From contig MDYQ01000007.1 of NCBI GenBank assembly GCA_003024175.1, forward strand, positions 248,001-312,000: DNA of 64,000 nt. Direction: 5' to 3'. The notes beneath the pieces are model-generated. The model searched no databases. It had not been told where the DNA came from and saw only the letters and a program-made list of their open reading frames with translations. Shown here one piece after another: positions 56,767 through 64,000 of this stretch. Positions within the stretch are counted from its first letter, which is position 1. The number at the start of each line of letters is the position of its first letter. The position numbers and the translations under genes were made by a program. The DNA comes from Planoprotostelium fungivorum (Eukaryota > Evosea > Variosea > Cavosteliida > Cavosteliaceae).

Positions 56767-56964
56767 CGATGCTGTCAATCTGCACGATTTTGTGCAAAAT
56801 CATAGTCATGTCTGCAACGCTGTCGTGCCGCGACCTAATCGTATCAGCACCCATCATCTCGAGAGTTCGTTTGTCCTTCGATGCCACTGATTGCAAGGTC
56901 ACAACATCCTCCCCCAAATACAACGACCCGAATTCATTCTATAACTTTATCGTACGTATTCCTT

Positions 56965-58389
56965 CTACAGAGTGAAGAGGGCAACTGCGGCCACCAAGAG
57001 GGCGGAGGCAGTCAGACCGACGGCAGAACCAGAGTTCTGATCTCTACCGAGAGTGCTGGGCGTCAAGACGAAAGAGCCGACGGCGTTGGATGTCCTTCCC
57101 TGTCCATCACCCAGTGTGATCTCGGCGGTGGCGAAGGTCTGTCCGGGCTCAACGTTGGTCAGCTGACCGACAGTGATGGTCTGAGCTCCGTCCACTACAA
57201 CGACTCCTGCACGAGTGGCTGTTCCGTCTTGGATCACTGTGGTCTCTGTTCTGCCGTTGTTCCAGGAGATACCGGCGACTTCTACGGCTGTGTCGGTACC
57301 TTGTCCGACGATGACAGTCTCTGTGATAGCGGCGATGGGGTTGGCGTTGTTGCCTGAGGGAACGACGACAGTGGCTTCGGCAGACCTGTTGTCACGTCAG
57401 AAGCTGTGTGGATAGATACATCACAGAAGAGATGGACTCACTTGGATGCACCGTTGTAGTCGAAAGCGGCGACAGTCTCAGTGTAAGAGACGCTCTGAGT
57501 CAGAGAAGAGCCGACGGGGAAGACAGTGCCGATGACAGTAGAGTCTACGTGAGACTCAGAGGGGTTGATGGCAGAGGTGAAAGAGGTGGTACCAAAGTTG
57601 CCAGATCCTCCGTTACCGTTGGTATCAGTAGCCGTGTTGGTGTTGGTGTTGGTGTTAGTAGCACCAGTCTGTCCAGTAGCGGTGGCAGTCAGCGTGGGCG
57701 TGGCGGAAGCAGAGCTACCGAGGGCACCCGTGGGGAAGATGGAATCTCCGACTCCGTTCTCCAAGACGGTGAAACCGATGAGGTTGGTTCTCAAGTTGGC
57801 CGAGTCAGCGGCCTTGAAGGCGGCACCGGAAGCCAAGTTGATGGCCCAGAAGGCAGAGGCAGCGGGCTGGTAGAGGGCTGCGAGACCGAAGAAACGACCG
57901 TTGCTCGAGACACCGGAGAACTCGTGGCCGAGGCTACCAACGGAGACCAACTTGTCACCGGAGATGGTAGAGAGGACGGAGTTGGGGATGGCATCGATGA
58001 CGTAGAACTTTCCGTTGTAGAAGGCGACACTGGCGGCGGAGGGAGCTGCAGAGGGTGAGTCGATGGAAGATGATGAGAACGGATCAAGGTGAACTCACTG
58101 GTCAGAGTGGAAGAAGCGTCGTAAGCGAGAGAGGGGAGGGTCTGGCACTGTCCGGAGAAGACGTCAGCGACAAAGTGGTTTGAAGATTTTTCTGCCAGCA
58201 GGGTCACGATGTTGAGTTGTCCGGAGGTGGGCTCGAACTCGAGGGCGAGGGTGGGGTTGCTGTGGATGAGGTCACAGTTGAGAGTGGAAGTCTTTGTGGC
58301 TTGAGCGGTGTTGATGTTGATGCGGTAGACGTTCTTGTAGTTGGAGAGGAGGGTCTCACCGGAGGACAGGCCTTGGATCGTGTTGGACC
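56965..58389 (-). CDS. GPI-anchored secreted-type protein, N-terminus unresolved
   Basis: At least four exons. The first resolved one begins at 58389 (SNTIQGLSSGETLLSNYKN) after a TCTCGCAG acceptor. Then comes APSAASVAFYNGKFYVIDAI, and GHEFSGVSSNGRFFGLAAL on to a Ser/Thr/Asn/Gly-rich region (TNTNTNTNTATDTNGNGGSG) that looks like an O-glycosylated stalk. The last exon holds DGAQTITVGQLTNVEPGQTF and ends in a GPI-type tail (GSAVGLTASALLVAAVALFTL). The N-terminal part may be a beta-propeller of the DUF4394 kind; this is a weak impression. A signal peptide is expected upstream of 58389 but I could not find its exon. Strong codon bias makes long antisense frames. Confidence 0.75.
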
Positions 58390-59196
58390 TGCGAGAAGAT
58401 GAGAAAGATGGAAGATGGAGGAGATGTTTATGTGTTGACAGTTGCGGGATGGCAGCCGGAGTTAGCGTCAGAGGCCCACGCCGCGAAATTAGCCGGAATC
58501 TATGCGTTAGAACGTACACCCCCTGGCACATCTGTAACGCGTAGTGACGCCGTCAGTAATGATCTCCGGCATTGTGGACTGAAAATCGGTGGGTTTACAA
58601 GGTTGAAGGTGAGAAGAGGAGTCTCGGTGATAACTCACGTTCTAGATGTCCCAGTCTAATCATCTCTCCAAGCGGAGCCCTATAGACGTATCGATAGGAA
58701 GGACTCTACCGGCATCGCATGATGGTGGTCTCTAAATGACACCTTCCAGCATCGGTCCTCAATACAAGAGCCTAATGTCTGTATCAATTTATAATATTGC
58801 ACGTCAACGTTCTTCACACATGCATCACGTTAAGACGTACTTCGTAAAGACATGATTCACATCCCTATGAGATGCACGCCCGTCTCACCACACAAGAAAC
58901 AAAACTTCTCTCTCCACACATCTCATTCATACCACGTGCACCGCACCGACACATCTTTTACATCACGTGCATCGTGCGAAAGCAGCAGATCGTGTCACAC
59001 GTGTGATGATTGACGCATCTCCATCTTCAAGAAGAAGACCGTGCTGGGACGACAGACATCATCCTCTAATCGATCCTCATGTTCTATCACATCCTCCAAT
59101 CAAAGAGAGAGAAAACGAAGAAACGATAGAATTCATCCCATTATTGTATTTCCAATTGATCGGCCGGCAAAAATAGCACAGCAGAGAGCAGAAAGC
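58390..59196. other. Region between two minus-strand genes, 5' exon(s) not resolved
   Basis: Should hold the first exon(s) and promoter of the GPI-type gene and the 3' flank of SERBP1. I see no signal-peptide exon. CACGTGNA/ACGTGCA motifs recur around 58935-58975. Confidence 0.45.
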
Positions 59197-60782
59197 TTAA
59201 GCCTTTGTAGAGAGAGTGGGGAAAGCAGACTGGTCTCCAATGTTGAAGCTGGAAGCGTTGCCTCCTCTCTTTCCTTGGTTGCCTCCTCTCGCTCCTCCTC
59301 TTCCTCCTCTTCTGTCTCCTCCCTCTCTTTCTCTCCTCTCCTTCTCTTGGAACTTGAGAACCTTCCACGTCATCAGCCTCCACACTAACGTCCGACTCCT
59401 CTTGTCTCTCACCTGATCGGCGGACACCTTCTTCTCGGTGGACTCCTTGGTCTCCTTCTTCTTGTCCTTGTTGACCTTGTCAACGGCAAAGAGGGTCTCT
59501 TCAGTGCGAGTGAAGGGAACGAAACCCTTGACGGCGCTGGAGTCTTCTCCTTCTCCGGCCTTTCTCATGGTGGGGAGGGCAGCGGCGACCTTCTTTCTCT
59601 GGTTGAGGTAGTCGTCCAGAGTGCGGACCTGGTGGGGTGAGATGTCGTGGAGATTTCGAGTTACGTACGGCGGGCTCGGGCTCGGCAGCCTCGGCGGCTT
59701 CGGCGGGGGCAGCGGGCTCGGTGGTGGCCTCTTCTCCCTCCTTCTTCACGTCCTCAATGGCGGCGACTTCGGCAGCAGATCTGGTGATCGTGAGATCTCC
59801 ATCTACAACGAGACTCACCCTTGAGCGGAAGCTCCCTCGGCTTCCTCCTCGATGGATCCCCAGTTGCCCTTGCCGGCTCCTCCCTTGGAGACTTCCTTTC
59901 TACAACGCGTCAACCTCGAATTCTTTCCCGCGCAAATCTCACCCGCGTCCGGTACCGGAGTGACGGTCGTACTCTCTCTTCTGAGGTCTCTGGTCCTGGT
60001 CACCGGTGCGTCTACGCTCGTAGCCACGGTCGGGGCGGGGTCCACCCTTCTGTCCACGGGGAATGTTGGGGCGGGGAGCTCCCTCGGCGGCAGCCTGGCC
60101 GGCCTCGATAAAGGTGGCCTCTCCTCCCTCGACGGAGGATTGGGGGGGGCGGGGACGACGGGGTCTGTCACCCTCGGCACGGGGGGGACGATCGGTTCTG
60201 GGAGATCTCTCTCCTTGGGGGCGAGGTGGGCGGGGGCCACGGTCCTGGCGGGGTCCTAGAGGTGGGGATGAGGATGAGGATGGAGATATGGAGACATATG
60301 ATGGATGTGAGATGATTCGAAGAAACGGTGGGTGAAGATCATCGAGGGGAGATTTTCGATTTGGGAGAGATGATGGGGAGTTGATTGGTGAAAAGTGGAC
60401 AAGAGACGATTCTCCAGACGATCATCGTGATGATGTAGAATTCTGTTCACCTCTGGCGTCGTTTCCTCCTTCTGTAAGGAAAAAACATTCAGAATGTGAT
60501 CACATGATAATGTATTATGATATGTCCAATAACAAGCACGACGAGATCATCTCACAACACGAATCATGATGACAATCTTCAATTGGACTCACGTCTTCTC
60601 TCTCCAGCGGGCTTTCCAGTCTGTTGCTGGACAGGCTTGGGGGGTTGGGCGGGGGCGAGAGCAGCGGCAGCGGCAGCGTTCTTCTTCTCTAACGCCTCCT
60701 GGGCCTTTCTTCCAGTCTCAACACCGGATGAGTCGCTCTCATCGAGCAGCTCATAGATGTTGGCGAAACCAAGCCGACTCAT
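59197..60782 (-). CDS. SERBP1/HABP4/Stm1-family ribosome-binding RGG protein
   Basis: Starts MSRLGFANIYELLDESDSSG (60782), an Stm1-type N-terminus, then an Ala/Pro-rich part. The long middle exon, read in the frame giving RRRTGDQDQRPQKREYDRHSGTGR, is Arg/Gly/Pro-rich. The family core follows: REYDRHSGTGR, then KEVSKGGAGKGNWGSIEEEAEG (human SERBP1: EFDRHSGSDR and HNWGTVKDE) and VRTLDDYLNQRK, equivalent to MTLDEW. The C-terminus is an RGG tail (RREREGGDRRGGRGGARGG). Proteins of this family clamp mRNA entry and tRNA sites of idle 80S ribosomes. The first intron side of 59819 carries a half copy of the palindrome (GTTGTAGAT) 10 nt behind its donor. Confidence 0.9.
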
Positions 60783-61143
60783 TGGTGAATACTTTGATGG
60801 AGGATGGATATAGAGGAGGTCTCGTGATGATCCTTCTCTTGTCTAGATCCACTGAATCCGAAACCGTAGGAGGATAGAGGATGGGATTCAACCCTCAGCC
60901 ATCCCAACGTTTGTAGAGCCGATCCAAAAGGATATCCTTATCGGAAGCTTTTCCGTTCGTTTCTTTACTTTGTCCAATGTTGAACTTTGACTTTTGTGGT
61001 CGTTTGAATCGATCAGTGAAACAGACTGCACTCCAGCATGAGATGTCTACGAGTGATGAATCTAAATTAAGACGTCTAATGTCAAATAGAATCGTACATC
61101 AGAACGCAGAGATGAACGACAGGTGATCTTCGATACAAGTGTT
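60783..61143. other. Intergenic region upstream of the SERBP1-like gene
   Basis: 361 bp with no gene seen; AT-richer than flanking exons around 61040-61100. Promoter expected next to 60783. Confidence 0.5.
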
Positions 61144-62197
61144 TTATTCATCTCCTTCGTCAAAGTCATCATAGCTCGCCTCTAATCCGTTCTTATTCAA
61201 GATATTTCTCATCTCGTTCGTCGCCTCGTCATCGTCTACGACTTCATCATCATCATCCTCGTCGATGTGCATGTCTTTGGGGAAGGCAGGTGGAGGCATC
61301 GGACGATTGTCGGCACTCTCTTCCACAATCTGTTCGATCCGTCAACGTCCATGCATCATCGTGTGTGTCTTCTCACCTCCATCTCTTTCTCTTCTTCCTC
61401 TGGCTTCGGCTTCGATTCAGCCTCCAACAACTGTCTTCGCGTCACTCATGTTCTAAAGATTCATCGTGACGGGGACCCACCTGTTCTCTCGTCTGATCGT
61501 CCAACATCTCCCTGACTTCGTCCACGGACTTGGCGATGATCTCGGCGGGTAATGATGGGGCCTTCTCTGTTTCCAATCCAAAGATACGACTCAACATGAC
61601 CTCCACCTGATTCGATGTGAACGATTGAAATGCAGATGGATGATATCACCTCGGCCTGTGAGATGCTGAAGTGTATGCCGAAATCTTCCTTCGCCTTTCT
61701 TCGTATGGCTGCTTCTTCGACATGCAGTCGAGTCAGTTGATCTTGGAAGATGGTGGCTAGAGAATCCAAACATCTGTGGTCCTGATCCAGCTGTTTCGCC
61801 ACTACGGCGGAGTTGAAGGCAAGTGTTTGCGAAGAGGGGGCAATCGGTGCACGCACACTGTCGATGGTCTTTAGATTGGAGTGTATTCATCTCATCATCC
61901 ACTCACGTATGCTCTTTCAAAAGCTGCTCTACATATGGATCCCATGGTGTGTTGATCACTTGGATCGTATCTACCTTCTTCTTTCTTCCTATTAGATGTG
62001 AGATCACATCGATCATAACACGTGATAATTCCAACATCGACTATCATCACACCTGGTCTGACTTTCCTGTTGTCCTCTGAGGGGTCAACCATTGTCTTCT
62101 TCTTCTTGACTTGTTTTGGCTTCGTTTTCTCTCCATTAGTTTCTTGTGAATTCTTTGAGCTCCTTCTCCTCTTCTGTGGAGTAGCCGGGGCCTCCAT
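61144..62197 (-). CDS. Acidic, coiled-coil protein of unknown function
   Basis: About five exons. The basic N-terminus (PQKRRRSSKN, KQVKKKK) looks like a nuclear localisation signal. The centre is helical: QLDQDHRCLDSLATIFQDQ, LHVEEAAIRRKAKEDFG, then VMLSRIFGLETEKAPSLPAEI and SVDEVREMLDDQTRE. The C-terminus is strongly acidic (DEDDDDEVVDDDEATNE) and ends ASYDDFDEGDE at 61144. I do not recognise the family; a chromatin or transcription accessory protein would fit the layout, but that is a guess. It diverges from WDR53 with 86 bp between start codons. Confidence 0.65.
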
Positions 62198-62283
62198 GAC
62201 GGCTGATGCGGGTGATAGATGCGATGTGGAATAATAATGGGAGAAATTTGAAATCTTCGTGAATCACATCACATTCATCTCAA

Positions 62284-63941
62284 ATGGAGAGTGAAGGCCC
62301 TGTCTTCTCTCAAACAACACTTCGTAGATGTGCCAAGCTGATCGGTCACAAAGATACAGTCTTGTGTATGGACAACACCCATCAGATCGGTAATCTATTG
62401 TGCTCGGGTAGTGAGGTAAGTCCAGTCTCAAGATCTATCGTCTGAAGATGATCCCTGAAGGATGGAACTCTTCGCTTGTGGGACTTGAAGACAGTCAACC
62501 GAGGCGAACCATATTCAGAATTGAGAGCCATACGATCCCTAGTTGTTCCTTCGAAAGAGGCAGTGAGCGAGATCATGTGAAATGATGGACGATGCTAAAT
62601 CATCTTTAGGTGACCGGAGTGGCATTGCGTCACTTGGAAGAGAAGAAGAATAGAAAAGCTCCCGTGAAGCCAGCTGGCACTTTTGATTCACACGAAGAGT
62701 ATCAAGTGTACGTCGCTGCCGAATCACAGGTCGACATCCACACATGCACATTGTCCCTCTCCATCGACCATCATCTGATCTACATCACCCCATACAATTC
62801 TTCTCACCCATCTGATGAATCGATCACAGCTGTTTCGATTTTCATTGGAAGGAACTTCGATCGTGTTGAGAGACCCATACATCGTCCATCCCTACAACAC
62901 AGAGGAGATCAATCAGGTATATCTTCACATCAGACGTCATGATGAAGGTGACCATCATCGATGCAGGTGTCCATCTGTCATGGATATCTCGCGGCGTGTG
63001 ACGACAGCGGACAAGTGAAGGTATTAGACATCGAGCAGGGAGAAAAAGCACCAAAACTTTACAAGACCCTCACGGGCCAACACACGAACGTGAGAGAGAA
63101 TTCGTGTGATTTCCGTTGAACTTGTCGATAGATCTGCAGCAGTGCAGTATTTCGAAGTGGAAAGAACAGTGAAGGTGAGACGTGATGATCGTGCTGTGAT
63201 CGTGATGTTGATGATGGAAAGTGATCACTTGTGGTCAAGATTGTAGAGTGGTCATCTGGGACGTATCTACTACGCGGGCCGTCGCCACATTCGATACCAA
63301 CAAATGTGACACACTTCCTTTCCATTCATTCGGTGAACGATCGCAGCGGTGAAAGTCGAAGAGAACCAGGGGAAATTTCAGATGGTTAATCCACCATTGG
63401 CTCACTGTGTGGCCGTATCACCGGAGGGTAACGCGGCGGCCGTGGCCCTGGCAGACTGTTCGATTTCAATCTATCACATTCCAACCAAGAAGCAGCTGGA
63501 AGAGCTGAAAGAATTCCACACTGCGGGAGTCTGCCAAGTGTGCGTTGTTCATCATCTCTATCGTCTACATGATGATCGACATCATCACGTGATGAACATC
63601 ATCGCATGACACGTGGTGTGATTCTAAAGATCATCAGACTATTCTATCGCTCATCATCTGATGATGCCACTTATCTCGTGAGTGGAGGAAACGATGGGAA
63701 GATCAACGTGTGGAGAGTTCCTGCTTCTCACATCCTCCACCCCAGGTATGTTCACACCATCATCGCGAGACGATGACATCTGAAACCGCTCAGACCGAAA
63801 GCCACCGTGACGGAGAACTGCATCCACATCGCATCAGTGTCTCACGGCTCGAAGATCAACTGGCTGACATTCAGCAAGAGGAGTGGCCTCCTCTGTGTGG
63901 CCGATCAGACGAACGACATCACAATATACGAACTCCCTTGA
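62284..63941 (+). CDS. WDR53: WD40 protein, WDR53-like
   Basis: Starts MESEGPVFSQTTLRRCAK (62284); the first repeat is LIGHKDTVLCMDNTHQIGNLLCSGSE, then TLRLWDLKTVNR. The middle runs through VTGVALRHLEEKKNRKAP and VSICHGYLAACDDSGQVKVLDI, then CSSAVFRSGKN and DCRVVIWDVSTTRAVATFD. The C-terminal part matches WDR53 closely: NPPLAHCVAVSPEGNAAAVA, YLVSGGNDGKINVW, then SHGSKINWL and CVADQTNDITIYELP (human: GGNDGKITLW, GEKVNWL and LVADQTSCISVY). It has about six exons with short introns. WDR53 is a putative DDB1-CUL4 adaptor; its function is poorly known. Confidence 0.88.
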
Positions 63942-64000
63942 TCTTCTTCTCTCTTTTCATCGAGAATCCTCTTCAATTCGTTTGTGTGAATATTTTTGCT

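Noticed and set aside
57408-58058. Long plus-strand open frame (216 aa) opposite the GPI-type gene
   Set aside because: Antisense shadow of a codon-biased, Thr/Asn-rich coding region; no splice or family support.

Overview
This is intron-dense nuclear DNA from a microbial eukaryote. About two dozen genes lie on both strands, most cut by GT-AG introns of roughly 33-65 nt (many 40-48 nt, donors usually GTGAG), with intergenic gaps often under 100 bp. Ribosomal protein eS7, VPS13, a P4-ATPase, TYSND1, TENT4/TRF4, Rpp14, SERBP1/Stm1, WDR26/GID7 and a MOB protein are plainly eukaryotic. The mix (G8-domain surface protein, F-box/ankyrin-type single-exon gene, protealysin-like peptidase, many GPI or secreted proteins, very short introns) best suits a free-living amoebozoan, perhaps a protosteloid amoeba. 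That placement is inference; no lineage marker was searched.

Layout. 0-1.4 kb: a SPRING/C12orf49 homolog and a carboxymuconolactone-decarboxylase-like protein (both minus). 1.7-6.3 kb (plus): a 22-exon receptor gene with signal peptide, extracellular region, four PSI and three IPT-like modules, one membrane helix and a cytoplasmic RasGAP-fold domain, which is the architecture of plexins. 6.6-11.0 kb (minus): a G8/parallel beta-helix protein of CEMIP/PKHD1L1 type with a GPI-like tail. 11.4-14.8 kb: three unknown or small genes. 15.4-19.2 kb: eS7 and WDR26/GID7. 19.5-33.1 kb (minus): a full VPS13, head-to-head with the peroxisomal protease TYSND1/DEG15 (plus, ends SKL). 35.6-36.8 kb: two halves of one short-chain dehydrogenase lying on opposite strands. 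37.2-38.7 kb: an intronless protein with six EF-hand-like loops. 39.1-40.5 kb: an intronless thermolysin-family (protealysin-like) peptidase. 41.6-43.7 kb: TENT4/TRF4 poly(A) polymerase. 43.7-44.7 kb: a RING/TRAF-zinc-finger protein with a membrane tail. 45.7-50.8 kb: P4-ATPase flippase. 51.2-53.7 kb: Rpp14 and, divergently, ERG8-type phosphomevalonate kinase ending in SKL. 53.9-64 kb: F-box-like protein, MOB protein, tRNA-Ile(AAU) with an intron, GPI-anchored protein, SERBP1/Stm1, an acidic nuclear-type protein and WDR53.

The main discoveries I would follow up are the plexin-like receptor outside animals and choanoflagellates; a recurring 18-bp palindrome placed just behind the 5' splice site of introns in four unrelated genes; the inversion-split dehydrogenase; and a peroxisomal theme (a PTS1 processing protease and a PTS1-bearing mevalonate-pathway kinase).

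Exon coordinates were derived by hand from splice signals, reading-frame continuity and family similarity. Those for the receptor, TENT4, TYSND1, MOB, Rpp14, eS7, SPRING and CMD genes keep frame throughout. For VPS13, the P4-ATPase, the G8 protein and several unknown genes only the outer limits and some exons were worked out.
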